DNA of 64,000 nucleotides from TMP-86 sp039807285 (GCA_044226785.1 JBGAGK010000005.1:62001-126000); one strand, 5' to 3'; shown: positions 7,833-16,871, numbered from the stretch's first letter. Made by a program: numbers and translations. The notes: generated by a model not told the origin, from the letters alone.

Positions 7833-9080
7833 TCAGTGCTCGTATCGAGCCACACCGGCCGCGCGCAAGCGGCGCGGCGCCGTCTCACGCAGGAAGAGCG
7901 AGGCCACCAGACCGAGCCCCAGCCCGCCGAGGGTGAACATGGGGATGATGGCGATGCCGTAGTGCTTCGCGAACAGACCGGCAAGGATCGAGCCGACACC
8001 CGCTCCCAGCAGCTCACCGGCACCCGAACACAGGCCGATGGCTGACGAGGTCAATCCTGCCGGCACCGCCTCGGTGGCAACGGGCCCGGTCAACAGGCTC
8101 AGCACGCCGTTTCCGAAGAATGCAGCGCCCGCCAGACACAGGAACAAGCCGAACTGGTTGTCGCCGCCCAGGAGCGAAAACAGGTACACCGACAGGCCCA
8201 GGCACAGGAAACTCAGTACCGTGGCCGGCCGCCGACCGATGTAGTCGGACACGGCCGGTATGGCCACGCCGCCAATGAGGCCGCCCACGCCCAATCCCGC
8301 CATCACCGAGCCCATCTGCAGCGTGGTCAGCCGCACATGGTCCGTGAGGTAGGTCGAGACCATGTTGCTCAACACGAAGATGCAGCTCATGCCGCCGTAC
8401 ATGCAGATCATCGACAGGATGACATTGCGGTTTTTCAATGCCTGCGACCAGGGGAGCGGTCTGTGCACGGCGCGCGCTTCATCGGTGCGCAGGTGCGCAG
8501 GCTCGCGAATGATGCGGTACATGAACACCGCCAGGATGAATCCCGGGAGCGCAACGATGATGAACACCCATCGCCAGGAAACGTATTCCAGCAGGTGCGT
8601 GGCCAGGATGGGGCCGAGCAGCAGGCCAAACAGGGAAAAGCTGCTGAGCTGAATGCCCTGGTTGAATCCCAGCCGACTGGGATGCGAGGCCTCGCCGGTG
8701 AGCGCCACGCTGGTGGAAAGGAAGGCGCCTTCGGTGGCGCCCATCACGCTGCGGAACATCAGCAGCAGCGGCAGCGCCGTGACGAGGCCGGAAAGTCCGG
8801 ACATGAGCGAAAAACCCAGAAGGGCTGGTATCAGGATCTTGCGGCGGCCCAGGCGATCCGAAAGATTGCCCATCACCATGGAGAACACGCCCCACGAAAT
8901 GGCCAGCACGCCTCCGATCAAGCCCTGATCGTCGTATCCCAGTCCCAGATCCTTCATCATCGCCGGAAACAACGGGCCGATGATCCAGCGGTCGAGACCG
9001 ACCAGGCCAAAGCCCAGGAACAGCAGCAGAACCGCTTTCCATTCGTAGGACGTATCGAACTTCGTGCTCGGCTCGCTCAT
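7833..9080 (-). CDS. MFS transporter, 12 transmembrane segments
   Basis: A 415-residue major facilitator protein of the inner membrane. Hydrophobic segments are spread in the 6+6 pattern. The loop between helices 2 and 3 carries motif A (GNLSDRLGRRKI, about residues 71-82), with a partial copy in the second half (VSDYIGRRP). The N-terminus is cytoplasmic and polar before the first helix at about 15-35. The overall look is that of organic-acid or sugar-acid symporters, but no substrate can be read from sequence. It is the last gene of a leftward set with two hydrolases and an NTF2-like protein, so it probably moves the substrate or product of that pathway. Confidence 0.88.
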   Translation of the reverse strand: MSEPSTKFDTSYEWKAVLLLFLGFGLVGLDRWIIGPLFPAMMKDLGLGYDDQGLIGGVLAISWGVFSMVMGNLSDRLGRRKILIPALLGFSLMSGLSGLVTALPLLLMFRSVMGATEGAFLSTSVALTGEASHPSRLGFNQGIQLSSFSLFGLLLGPILATHLLEYVSWRWVFIIVALPGFILAVFMYRIIREPAHLRTDEARAVHRPLPWSQALKNRNVILSMICMYGGMSCIFVLSNMVSTYLTDHVRLTTLQMGSVMAGLGVGGLIGGVAIPAVSDYIGRRPATVLSFLCLGLSVYLFSLLGGDNQFGLFLCLAGAAFFGNGVLSLLTGPVATEAVPAGLTSSAIGLCSGAGELLGAGVGSILAGLFAKHYGIAIIPMFTLGGLGLGLVASLFLRETAPRRLRAAGVARYEH

Positions 9081-9117
9081 GTTTCACCCGTTCGACGTCA
9101 AGTACATGCCAGTTCTC

Positions 9118-9981
9118 TCATCGCGCATGCGTGGTTCCTGCTCCGGCAAAACCCCTGGCTTCCAGCCAGAAGTAGAACTCGTCGATCCAGTGATCACTGG
9201 TCAGGCCCTGCTTCTTCGCACCGAACCCGTGACCCCCGGCCGTGAATACATGTGCTTCGGGCCTGTGGCCTTCCGCCGTGAGGGCTGTGAAGAGTTTCGC
9301 CACGGTCTGGGCGCTGATCGGGTCATCCTGGGCCCAGGCCAGGAACATCGGCGGCAATTGTTTGGGCAGGCTGGCCGGTCCTCCAAACGGGCCGCCGTAG
9401 AGGATGGCTGCGAAATCCGGCCGGACCCCGACATCCTCGTTCAGGACCAGGCTCACCGCGACCGTGCCACCCGCGGAAAATCCAGCCACGCCTACCCGAT
9501 CAGGGGACACGCCCCATTCCGCGGCATGCTCACGAACCACCTTGATGGCCTGCACACCATCGGCGATCGCGTATTTCGCGGCCTCGTCCATGTCCTTCAT
9601 CGAAGGCATGGCACCGCCCGGCCGTTGTTCCATGAGTCGATACTTGAGCACGAACGCGGCAATGCCTCTTTTCTGCAGCCAGCGGGCTACATCGTTCCCT
9701 TCCCGCTCGATGGCCAGCGCCACGAAGGCGCCCCCCGGCGCAATGATGACCCCGGTACCCGTCGCCTTGCCCTTCGCCGGCAGGAAGGCGGTCAAGGTGG
9801 GCTTCGAGACATCGACCACGGAGGGGCCGAACATCCCGTTCTCGACGCGTTTCTCCGTGTAGGTCCACTTCTCTGATCCAGGCGGCGTTCCCGGCCACAG
9901 ATCGACCGTCTGTGCGCCGGCGCAGGTCCAAACCAGGCATGCGGCGACAATGGCGCCCCGCCTCATCACGATGGATCGCAT
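9118..9981 (-). CDS. Secreted alpha/beta hydrolase (esterase-like)
   Basis: A 287-residue alpha/beta hydrolase with an N-terminal signal peptide (hydrophobic stretch ending CAGAQ near residue 24). The oxyanion segment APGGAFVALA (about 80-89) is followed by the nucleophile elbow GFSAGG, a DD pair in AWAQDDP that supplies the acid, and His in TAGGHGFG. All three parts of the triad are present. The start at 9981 is backed by AAGGAGA four to nine bases upstream. It lies 12 bases after the CocE-type gene and is probably co-transcribed with it. It resembles acetyl-xylan-esterase or lipase-like families acting on small esters; the true substrate is unknown. Confidence 0.85.
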   Translation of the reverse strand: MRSIVMRRGAIVAACLVWTCAGAQTVDLWPGTPPGSEKWTYTEKRVENGMFGPSVVDVSKPTLTAFLPAKGKATGTGVIIAPGGAFVALAIEREGNDVARWLQKRGIAAFVLKYRLMEQRPGGAMPSMKDMDEAAKYAIADGVQAIKVVREHAAEWGVSPDRVGVAGFSAGGTVAVSLVLNEDVGVRPDFAAILYGGPFGGPASLPKQLPPMFLAWAQDDPISAQTVAKLFTALTAEGHRPEAHVFTAGGHGFGAKKQGLTSDHWIDEFYFWLEARGFAGAGTTHAR

Positions 9982-9993
9982 GGGTCTCTCCTT

Positions 9994-11835
9994 CTATGTT
10001 CTCTTGGCCCGGGGGATGATCGGCAGCAGGATGTAGGAGCCGTACTTTCTCGAGTGGTAAACGGTCTGTCGGGCCTTTTCCATCCGGACGCCCGTCATCG
10101 GGTCCTCACCGGTATTGAGGTTTCGATCGAGCCACGGGAAATTGCTGCTGGAAATTTCCACCCGGATGCGGTGGCCCGGAAGAAAGACATTGCTGGTGGC
10201 CCACAGATCGATGTCGTATTCGTACACCTTGCCGGGCGTCAGGAGCGAAACAGGCGCCTCGGGCCCCCCGCGATACCGGGCCCGGATCACACCACTCTGG
10301 ACGTTCCTCGCATAGCCGTCCGGCTCCACATCGACGAGCTTCGCAGTCCAGTCGGTATCCCGGGCACTGCTGGACGCGAACAGCTTCACCTTCAAGGGCC
10401 CCGTCACTTCGAGCGCTTCGGTCAGCACCGGGGTCGAGAACACCAGCACGTCGTTGCGCGCTTCTGCCCTGGCCTGATTGACCGGGCCCCACTTCACCGT
10501 ATTGCATCGCAGGCAGTCGAGCAGATTCCCGCCCAGCGTCGGGACCGGATCCTGTGGATCGTAGGTAAACCGGTCTTCAGCCGCACCCGAAGGTCCTGCC
10601 GTCGACAGGACGCCATCGCCCGAGACGCTGTTGGCCTTGCCGCCGCTGTGCAGGTAGTACTTCGTGTACTTCGTGCGGGCCAGCGGCCATTCGTTCTCGT
10701 AGCGCCAGGCATTCTCGCCCATCACGAAGATCCGGTAGGGCGGTTCCCGATCGATGCCGTTCTGGATGCCCTTCAGCCATCGGTCCTGCCAGCGCAGATA
10801 GACATCGCGCAGATCGACCTCGGCCGCAGGACCGAAATCCACGCTGCGATCCGGCCCGGTCGAGGGCATGTCCGGGTTGGCATTGCGTATGCCGGTCATG
10901 TGCGTCCAGGGCCCGATGATGATGTGTTTGTTCCTGCGCGCCAGCTCCGAGACGCCGTGCTGACTGATGGAGATCTGGTCCTGCAGTGCGCCGCGCAGGA
11001 AGATGTCGTACCAGCCGCTGACGGTGAGAAATGGTACCCGGATGTTGCTCATTTCCTTCTGGATGCTGATGCCGTTCCAGAACGGATCATTGCCGCGCGG
11101 ATGCTTGAGCAGTTCGCGGAAGCCCGGATTGCTCTGCCCTGCCGCCTGGTCCATGGTCATCAGCGGCAGGTGGCGGTAGATGCTCGCCCAGTCATAGGCC
11201 GGGCTGTACTGCATGCCATGCCCGTTCATGTCCGAATCCGCCCACCCGATGCCGAAACTCAGCAGCACGGTGCCGTCCATGTAGGTCCAGTCGTTGAAAA
11301 TGTTGCCGGTGGTGACCGAGGCAGCAATTGCCACCAGGTTATTGGGGCGGTGAATCGCCGGCGCGATCTGGGTGTAACCGACATATGAACCGCCCAGCGT
11401 TCCGATCCTGCCATTGCTCCACGGTTGCGCAGCGATCCAGTCCATGGTGTCCAGGCCATCATTGGCTTCATTCGCATACAGGACAAATTTCCCGTCCGAA
11501 TCGTACTTGCCGCGTACATCCTGGGTGGCGTAGACGTAGCCGCGCTCGGCGTACCATTTGCCGGACTGTGAGGCATCCGGGCCGTTGTTGTTGTACGGTG
11601 TTCGCATCAGCACGGTTGGAAACCGGCCGGGTGCGTCGGGAAAATAGAAATCGGTGGACAGGTCCACGCCATCGCGCGTCCTGATCTTCACGTTGTGATC
11701 CATCCGCACCTTGTATTGAGGCTGGGACAGACCTGCCGTGTCGAATTCCCCCGCCGGCGGCTGCTGGCCCCAGGCCGGCCCCATCAGCATGGCTGCAACG
11801 CAAAGGCCGATCCTGCGCAGCGTTCCTGCTTTCAT
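9994..11835 (-). CDS. CocE/NonD-family (S15) hydrolase, exported
   Basis: A 613-residue member of the CocE/X-Pro dipeptidyl-peptidase superfamily, which hydrolyses esters, amides or acyl-peptides. A signal peptide ends near residue 24 (GPAWGQQ). The hydrolase domain shows the RDGVDLSTDFYFPD strand, the DVRGKYDSDG segment and the nucleophile elbow GGSYVGYT at about residues 148-155. The C-terminal jelly-roll begins at about 430 and ends with the HRIRVEISSSNFPWLDRN strand. The length is normal for the family. It follows the NTF2-like gene by 28 bases and precedes the esterase gene by 12, so the set looks like one operon. The substrate is not predictable. Confidence 0.88.
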   Translation of the reverse strand: MKAGTLRRIGLCVAAMLMGPAWGQQPPAGEFDTAGLSQPQYKVRMDHNVKIRTRDGVDLSTDFYFPDAPGRFPTVLMRTPYNNNGPDASQSGKWYAERGYVYATQDVRGKYDSDGKFVLYANEANDGLDTMDWIAAQPWSNGRIGTLGGSYVGYTQIAPAIHRPNNLVAIAASVTTGNIFNDWTYMDGTVLLSFGIGWADSDMNGHGMQYSPAYDWASIYRHLPLMTMDQAAGQSNPGFRELLKHPRGNDPFWNGISIQKEMSNIRVPFLTVSGWYDIFLRGALQDQISISQHGVSELARRNKHIIIGPWTHMTGIRNANPDMPSTGPDRSVDFGPAAEVDLRDVYLRWQDRWLKGIQNGIDREPPYRIFVMGENAWRYENEWPLARTKYTKYYLHSGGKANSVSGDGVLSTAGPSGAAEDRFTYDPQDPVPTLGGNLLDCLRCNTVKWGPVNQARAEARNDVLVFSTPVLTEALEVTGPLKVKLFASSSARDTDWTAKLVDVEPDGYARNVQSGVIRARYRGGPEAPVSLLTPGKVYEYDIDLWATSNVFLPGHRIRVEISSSNFPWLDRNLNTGEDPMTGVRMEKARQTVYHSRKYGSYILLPIIPRAKRT

Positions 11836-11863
11836 CGCCCCTGTCCCCCTCCCGCGGATGCGG

Positions 11864-12268
11864 CTACTTCTGGCGCGGCGGCTCGTGAAAAAAGATCTTG
11901 TCCACGATCACCCAACCTCTTTCGGTCTTCAGCAGATGGAAGTGATCCATGAAATTCAGTCCGAAGTAGGATTCCTCGATGACCGTTGCGCGCGCCACGC
12001 TGCCATTCACGTGCAGATCGACGATCGCCGCGCGAAAGGGCTCTCCGGATTTCGCCGGCGCAGGCTTTTCCGCCACATCCTTCAGGAAGGCGTCGAGCGG
12101 CCCGTGGACGAAGTGGCCCATGATGACCCCGTGCAGGCGCGCGTCCGGATCGAACACTTCCTTCAGCAATTGCACATTGCCCGTGCGGATGCCCTCGATG
12201 TACTTGCGCACCGCGGTTTCGACTTCGAAATGAGCAGGAAGCTGCAGGTTGTCGGCGGGAACTGTCAT
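11864..12268 (-). CDS. NTF2-like (lumazine-binding-type) protein
   Basis: A 134-residue protein with the cone-shaped NTF2 fold pattern. An N-terminal helix (ETAVRKYIEGIRTGNVQLL) is followed by FDPDARLHGVIMG, then strands ending with a WVIVDKIFFH segment. Such proteins are enzymes on small cyclic compounds (SnoaL, ketosteroid isomerase) or binding proteins; no catalytic residue can be assigned. The ATG at 12268 is chosen because it opens the conserved region after a GGTGAG site; an upstream extension to 12430 would cross the divergent promoter region. It is the first gene of the leftward set with the CocE-type hydrolase, esterase and MFS transporter. Confidence 0.75.
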   Translation of the reverse strand: MTVPADNLQLPAHFEVETAVRKYIEGIRTGNVQLLKEVFDPDARLHGVIMGHFVHGPLDAFLKDVAEKPAPAKSGEPFRAAIVDLHVNGSVARATVIEESYFGLNFMDHFHLLKTERGWVIVDKIFFHEPPRQK

Positions 12269-12456
12269 GCGTGCGCTCACCAGATCATCGTGTGAGGAAT
12301 GGTTGAAGTACCTACTATTCCGGAAAGTTAACCGGTTTGGGCTGGCTGGGCAAGTAGCTTGACCCGGCACTGGCTTGACGCGGCACCCGACGCGCTCCGG
12401 AGGGATATAATGCGCCGGTCCCTTCCCCACTCCATCCGCTACTGACCAGGTGAAGC

Positions 12457-13263
12457 ATGAGTACGCGTCTCTCGATCCTTGCGGCGACCTGCCTGACCTT
12501 CACGGCCGCCACAGCCCTGGGTGCAGCCCCGAAGTCGCTGTATCCCGTCTACGAACAACTCAGCCAGCACAGATTCGTCGACCTTACCCATACCTTCGCG
12601 CCAGGCATTCCCCACTGGAAAGGCATGCCCAACGAGAAAGTCGATGTTCTGTACACCGTCAAGAAGGATGGTTTCATCATCCAGCAGTTCTGCCACACCG
12701 GCCAATGGGGCACGCACATCGATGCGCCCGTGCATTTTCACGACGGATTGAAATCCGTCGACCAGGTGGATCCGAAGGAAATGCTGATGCCCCTGGTGGT
12801 GCTGGACGTCCACGAGAAGGTGGCAAAGAATCCCGACTACGTGCTGACTCTGGACGATGTAAAGGACTGGGAGGCTCGCCACGGCCGCATCCCGAAGAAT
12901 GCCTTCGTTGCGATGCGTACCGACTGGAGCAAGCGCTGGTACAGCCAGGAAGCCATGCAGAACGTCGACGCCCAGGGCGTGGCGCACTATCCGGGGTGGA
13001 GCATGCCGGTCCTGAAACTCCTGTATGAGGACCGCGGCATCACCGCGTCGGGACATGAGACCACCGACACCGACCCGGGCATCTCCACGACCAAGGACAA
13101 CTACACCCTGGAGTCGTGGCTCCTCGGCCAGAACCATTACCAGATCGAGATGCTGGCCAACCTCGACCAGGTTCCCGAGGCAGGCGCGCTGGTGATGGTC
13201 AGCTTTCCAAAACCCAAGGGCGGTTCGGGGTTTCCGGCCCGGGTCATCGCCATCGTTCCCTGA
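12457..13263 (+). CDS. Cyclase/kynurenine-formamidase-family protein, exported
   Basis: A 268-residue protein of the cyclase superfamily (PF04199), which includes metal-dependent bacterial kynurenine formamidase. A signal peptide precedes residue 24 (ALGAAPK). The metal-binding signature is complete: HTGQWGTHIDAPVHFHDG at about residues 72-89 fits HxGTHxDxPxH. A later GHETTDTDPG segment supplies the distal His and Glu of the active site. It heads a rightward set with an AhpD-like protein 13 bases behind and a cupin, divergent from the NTF2-like gene. Being exported, it is unlikely to be the cytoplasmic tryptophan-pathway enzyme; hydrolysis of a cyclic amide or lactone is a reasonable guess. 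Confidence 0.82.
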   Translation: MSTRLSILAATCLTFTAATALGAAPKSLYPVYEQLSQHRFVDLTHTFAPGIPHWKGMPNEKVDVLYTVKKDGFIIQQFCHTGQWGTHIDAPVHFHDGLKSVDQVDPKEMLMPLVVLDVHEKVAKNPDYVLTLDDVKDWEARHGRIPKNAFVAMRTDWSKRWYSQEAMQNVDAQGVAHYPGWSMPVLKLLYEDRGITASGHETTDTDPGISTTKDNYTLESWLLGQNHYQIEMLANLDQVPEAGALVMVSFPKPKGGSGFPARVIAIVP

Positions 13264-13276
13264 CCGGAGTTCCTCG

Positions 13277-13672
13277 ATGTCCAAACCCATTGAGTACGAG
13301 GAGGCCAGCGCCGAGGTCCGTGCGGTCTACGACGAGATCATGAAGACCCGCAAGGTTGACTGGGTGAACAACTTCTGGAAGGTGCTCGCCCATCATCCGC
13401 CAACCTTGCGACGCACCTGGGCGGCCGTCAACGAAGTCATGCAGCCGGGTGCCCTGGACCCGCTCACCAAGGAACTGATTTACCTCAGCGTCAGCATGAC
13501 CAACAACTGCCGCTACTGCATCGCCTCGCACTCGGCGGCTGCCCGGAAGAAGGGCATGACCGAGGCGCAGTTCCAGGAACTCGTGGCGGTCGTGGGTCTC
13601 GCCAATGAGACCAATCATCTGGTGTTTGCCCACGATGCACCGATCGATCCCCAATTCCAGCCCCCCGGATGA
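13277..13672 (+). CDS. AhpD/carboxymuconolactone-decarboxylase-family protein
   Basis: A 131-residue all-helical protein of the CMD/AhpD family. The peroxidase-type signature is intact: Cys-x-x-Cys followed by His in NNCRYCIASHSAAARKKGM (about residues 76-94), after the preceding KELIYLSVSMT helix. In AhpD proteins the Cys pair reduces peroxides; in CMD enzymes the same fold decarboxylates ring-cleavage products. The Cys pair favours a redox role. It lies 13 bases after the cyclase gene and overlaps the cupin gene by 4 bases if that starts at 13669, so the three are almost surely one transcript. Confidence 0.85.
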   Translation: MSKPIEYEEASAEVRAVYDEIMKTRKVDWVNNFWKVLAHHPPTLRRTWAAVNEVMQPGALDPLTKELIYLSVSMTNNCRYCIASHSAAARKKGMTEAQFQELVAVVGLANETNHLVFAHDAPIDPQFQPPG

Positions 13673-14049
13673 CACCCATGAGCAAACCACTCGCCCGATT
13701 CGTTCGCTGGTCCGACCTTCCTGCCGAGCCCATGAAAGGCACCATCACCCGCAAGTTCGTCAGCACCGACCGGCTGATGATCGCGCACGTCCTGCTGAAG
13801 AAAGGCGATGAAGTGCCCCGGCATGCGCACGAGAACGAGCAGATCACCTATATCCTGAGCGGTGCATTGCAGTTGTGGATCGGGGCCAACGACGAGCAGA
13901 CCGAAGTGGTGCGTGCGGGTGAACTGCTGGTCATTCCATCCAATGTGCCGCACAGGGCTCTGGCGCTGGAAGACACACTGGACGTCGATGTGTTCAATCC
14001 TCCCCGCCAGGACTGGTTGCAGGGAACCGATGCCTACCTGCGCCGCTGA
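13669..14049 (+). CDS. Cupin-domain protein
   Basis: A 126-residue single-cupin protein. Motif 1 is HAHENEQITYILSGALQLW (about residues 46-64), with two His and one Glu as metal ligands. Motif 2 lies at about 81-92 (LLVIPSNVPHRAL), with the last His. The protein is small enough to be a metal-binding dioxygenase, isomerase or sensor; nothing points to one. The start overlaps the previous stop (ATGA at 13669), with a second ATG nine bases later at 13678 that may be the real one. Its 3' end overlaps the aminotransferase start by 20 bases. Confidence 0.8.
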   Translation: MTPMSKPLARFVRWSDLPAEPMKGTITRKFVSTDRLMIAHVLLKKGDEVPRHAHENEQITYILSGALQLWIGANDEQTEVVRAGELLVIPSNVPHRALALEDTLDVDVFNPPRQDWLQGTDAYLRR

Positions 14050-15121
14050 GTCCGGGCGCGATGAAGGCCATGCCACGGCGCCGGGGTGCCGCGAGGCCGT
14101 TGCACGGTTCCGGCTCCCGGAAAAACTGGGATTTGGCCAGGTCATCGCACCGGTCATGTACAGCTGCGAGTTTGACGGCAAACACTGGGGCTCGCGCCAG
14201 CTGCTCGAGTACGGACCGCTCCTGATCCACCCGGGCGCACGCGCCCTGCAATACGCTGAACTTGTGTTCGAGGGGATGAAGGCGTATCGCGTCGGCCAGG
14301 ACCAGCCCAATCTGTTCCGGGTCCGGGACCACTGGCAACGGCTGGCCAATTCCTCCGCCCGGTTGTCCATTCCGGTGCTGCCCTGGGAATTGTTCCTCGA
14401 GGGCGTTGAAGCCATGGTGCGGGCCTGCAAGAGCATCATCCCGCGCAAGTCAGGACAGTCCCTGTACCTGCGGCCCTTCGTCTATGGCACCGAACCCGGC
14501 TACATGGTCCGCAATTCCAGCACGCTGCGCTTCATCGTCATTGCCAACCCCGGAGAGGCCTATGCATCGGGCGCCATGAGCGTTGCGATCGAGCGCCGGG
14601 AATCCCGCGCAGCCATGGGCGGGACGGGGACGGCCAAGACCGGCGGCAACTATGCCGCATCGCTCCGTGCAACTTCCGCGGCGGTGGCCAGAGGCCATCA
14701 CGTCGTGCTCTGGCTGGACGCGCCCGAGCATCGCTACATCCAGGAACTGTCGGGCATGAACCTTTTCGCGGTCATCGATGGCGAACTGCATACGCCCGCG
14801 CTCGACGGCACCATCCTGCCGGGCATCACCCGCGATTCGCTGATCGGCATTGCCCGGCGCGAGGGTCGGCGTGTGCACGAACGGCGCATGCAGGTGGACG
14901 AACTTCTGGCGCAGATCGACAGCGGGCACTGCAGCGAACTGTTCGCCTGCGGTACGGCCGCCATCGTTGCACCCGTTTCGCGCCTGGTGGATGCGGACGG
15001 TTCCGTGCATGCACCGCGAGAGGCCGACGCGCTCGCGGCCGGCCTGCGCGAATCGCTTCTTTCCCTGCAGGAACGCCGGGCGCCCGACACGTTCGGATGG
15101 GTCCATGAGGTCGGCGGATGA
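14030..15121 (+). CDS. ilvE: Branched-chain amino-acid aminotransferase (class IV PLP)
   Basis: A 363-residue fold-type IV aminotransferase of the longer BCAT type, converting branched-chain 2-oxo acids and glutamate to valine, leucine and isoleucine. Recognisable family segments are ALQYAELVFEGMKAYR, LYLRPFVYGTEPGY, the PLP-lysine region GGTGTAKTGGNYAAS, QELSGMNLFAV and LPGITRDSLI. The ATG at 14030 has AGGGA five bases upstream and overlaps the cupin gene; no closer start lies before the conserved domain. The overlap suggests read-through from the cyclase/AhpD/cupin genes, but the enzyme itself is ordinary biosynthesis, so it may only be a neighbour. Confidence 0.85.
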   Translation: MPTCAAESGRDEGHATAPGCREAVARFRLPEKLGFGQVIAPVMYSCEFDGKHWGSRQLLEYGPLLIHPGARALQYAELVFEGMKAYRVGQDQPNLFRVRDHWQRLANSSARLSIPVLPWELFLEGVEAMVRACKSIIPRKSGQSLYLRPFVYGTEPGYMVRNSSTLRFIVIANPGEAYASGAMSVAIERRESRAAMGGTGTAKTGGNYAASLRATSAAVARGHHVVLWLDAPEHRYIQELSGMNLFAVIDGELHTPALDGTILPGITRDSLIGIARREGRRVHERRMQVDELLAQIDSGHCSELFACGTAAIVAPVSRLVDADGSVHAPREADALAAGLRESLLSLQERRAPDTFGWVHEVGG

Positions 15122-15128
15122 GCGGACC

Positions 15129-15635
15129 GTGAGTGACGCGCTCACCGATCCGGGTCCGGCACCCGCCCCCTCACCGGCTCCGGCTCCGGTCCGCCGCCGC
15201 AGCGGAATCAGCATGCTGCTGGGTATTGCCATCCTCCTGGCGGTGGCATTGACCCTTTGGAGCTGGATGGCTCTGGCCTGGTCCTACTCGGAAGGCGAGC
15301 GCGCAGGGATCGTGCAGCGGTTTGCCATCCGCGGCTGGATCTGCAAGACGCACGAAGGAGAGCTTGCGCAATACATCGTGCCCGGGGTTGCGCCGCACAT
15401 CTGGGAGTTCAGCGTACGCAACCGGGCCGTGGCCGAACAGATCAGTCGTTATGTGGGGCAGCCGGTGCAGCTGCATTATTCCGAGCACCGCGGTCTGCCG
15501 ACCTCGTGCTTCGGCGACACGAGATTCTTTGTCGATGGCGTCACTCCGATGAGTGCCACAAACTCACCGTTCGCACCCCCGGGAACGCAGGCCGCAACGC
15601 CAACGCCAACGCCCGCGCCCGCGCCGAAACCCTGA
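15129..15635 (+). CDS. Single-pass membrane protein of unknown function
   Basis: About 168 residues from the GTG at 15129; an ATG at 15105 in the same frame is an alternative. A Pro/Ala-rich N-terminus is followed by one membrane helix (ISMLLGIAILLAVALTLWSW, about residues 25-44), then a conserved-looking extracytoplasmic part with RGWICKTHEGELAQY and a later Cys in LPTSCFGDTRFF. The tail is Thr/Pro-rich. The ICKT..GEL pattern recurs in small membrane proteins of gammaproteobacteria whose function is not known to me. It directly follows the aminotransferase gene. Confidence 0.6.
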   Translation: MSDALTDPGPAPAPSPAPAPVRRRSGISMLLGIAILLAVALTLWSWMALAWSYSEGERAGIVQRFAIRGWICKTHEGELAQYIVPGVAPHIWEFSVRNRAVAEQISRYVGQPVQLHYSEHRGLPTSCFGDTRFFVDGVTPMSATNSPFAPPGTQAATPTPTPAPAPKP

Positions 15636-15681
15636 AGGGACGGGCAAGGGCCACTTCCCGCCAGAAGATCCTCCCGGCGAT

Positions 15682-16632
15682 TCAGTTCCTGAATCGTGCC
15701 TGCGACTGCCGGACCTGTTCTGAGATCTGCACGGCCATCTGCAAGGCAAGCAGCGCATCCGCGCCGCTGACCAGCGGAGGTTCCCGGGTGTTCACCGAAT
15801 GCAGGAATGCCGCGATCTCGTCCTTCAGGGCATCACCCGGCTCAAAGCTCCGCTCCTCGATGGATACCGGCGGCATGCCTTCCGGAACCGCGCCCTCTGC
15901 CTTGCGGATTGCCGTGAGTATCTTCTGATGCAGATCCACCGAAAGGTAGGCATCGTCTTCGAAGACCCGGAGCTTGCGCTCGGTCTTCAGGCTCACCCGG
16001 CTGGCAGTGGCATTGGCCACGCAACCGTTCTCGAACCGCAGGCGTGCATTCGCGATATCGATCTCGCCTGAAAACACGCTGCTGCCGATGGCGTCCACCG
16101 CCACCACCGGTGAACGCACGATGCTCAGGATGAGATCGATGTCATGGATCATGAGGTCAAGCACCACGTCCACATCGGTGCCCCGTTGCCGAAAGGGCGC
16201 GAGTCTCGCGGACTCCATGAAGCGAGGCCGCTTGAGCCGGGGCGTGACTGCCTGGATGACCGGGTTGAAGCGCTCCAGATGTCCCACCTGCAGGATCCGC
16301 GACCGGCGCCGCGCCAGTTCGACCAGCTCGGCACCTTCCCCAGGTGTCGCGGTAATCGGCTTTTCCAGCAGCACATCGACGCCGGCATCGAGGAAATCAC
16401 GGGCAATGGCATGATGGGTTGGTGTGGGTGTGACGATGCTCACGGCATCCACACGCCCGATCAGCAGCCGATGGTCTGCGACCCCGGGAATCCCCAGTTC
16501 GCGCTCGAGCATGGTGCGGGTCCCGCCATCCGGATCTGCAACGGCCACGAGCTGTGAGCCTTCCAGCTGCGCATACTTCTGCGCATGAAATCGGCCCAGA
16601 TAGCCGACCCCGATCACTGCGGTACGGATCAT
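15682..16632 (-). CDS. Gfo/Idh/MocA-family NAD(P)-dependent oxidoreductase
   Basis: A 316-residue oxidoreductase. The N-terminal Rossmann fold shows AVIGVGYLGRFHAQ at residues 4-17, then ADPDGGTRTM and the EKPITATPGEGAEL segment with the family's EKP motif. The C-terminal alpha/beta domain begins near 125 (VGHLERFNP), and the MIHDIDLILSIV helix carries the conserved His-Asp. The ATG at 16630-16632 opens the Rossmann motif and overlaps the start of the next leftward gene's stop (ATGA), so the pair is coupled. In some bacteria close relatives sit by lipid A genes, but nothing here fixes the substrate. Confidence 0.82.
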   Translation of the reverse strand: MIRTAVIGVGYLGRFHAQKYAQLEGSQLVAVADPDGGTRTMLERELGIPGVADHRLLIGRVDAVSIVTPTPTHHAIARDFLDAGVDVLLEKPITATPGEGAELVELARRRSRILQVGHLERFNPVIQAVTPRLKRPRFMESARLAPFRQRGTDVDVVLDLMIHDIDLILSIVRSPVVAVDAIGSSVFSGEIDIANARLRFENGCVANATASRVSLKTERKLRVFEDDAYLSVDLHQKILTAIRKAEGAVPEGMPPVSIEERSFEPGDALKDEIAAFLHSVNTREPPLVSGADALLALQMAVQISEQVRQSQARFRN

Positions 16633-16871
16633 TCCTGTCGTGACTTCTCGCGCTGCCACTTGCTGCGCGACCGGTAGTTCTGGCGCAATTGCTGGACGAT
16701 GCCACCGAAAACGGCGGCGGCGGCGCCTGCGAGACACAGAAGGCTCCGCCAGAAGGTCCAGCTCCCCTCCCACAGGGACCAGATCATCATCCCAACGGTT
16801 ATCGTCACACCGGCCGCCATCAGGGTCCAGGGTTTGGCCGAATACAGGGGCCCGGGCATCCAGCGCTTCAT
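16629..16871 (-). CDS. Small two-helix membrane protein
   Basis: An 80-residue protein with two membrane helices (about residues 14-34 and 41-60) and a basic C-terminal tail (RQNYRSRSKWQREKSRQE). It lies upstream of the oxidoreductase gene and overlaps it by 4 bases, suggesting a joint transcript. No family is recognised. Confidence 0.6.
   Translation of the reverse strand: MKRWMPGPLYSAKPWTLMAAGVTITVGMMIWSLWEGSWTFWRSLLCLAGAAAAVFGGIVQQLRQNYRSRSKWQREKSRQE

Noticed and set aside
8337..9245. Rightward open frame of about 300 codons
   Set aside because: It is the reverse of the MFS transporter gene; Gln/His/Arg-rich translation without any family feature.
10054..11388. Long rightward open frame of over 400 codons
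   Set aside because: It is antisense to the CocE-type hydrolase, which has clear family motifs; the reverse frame has none and only reflects high GC content.
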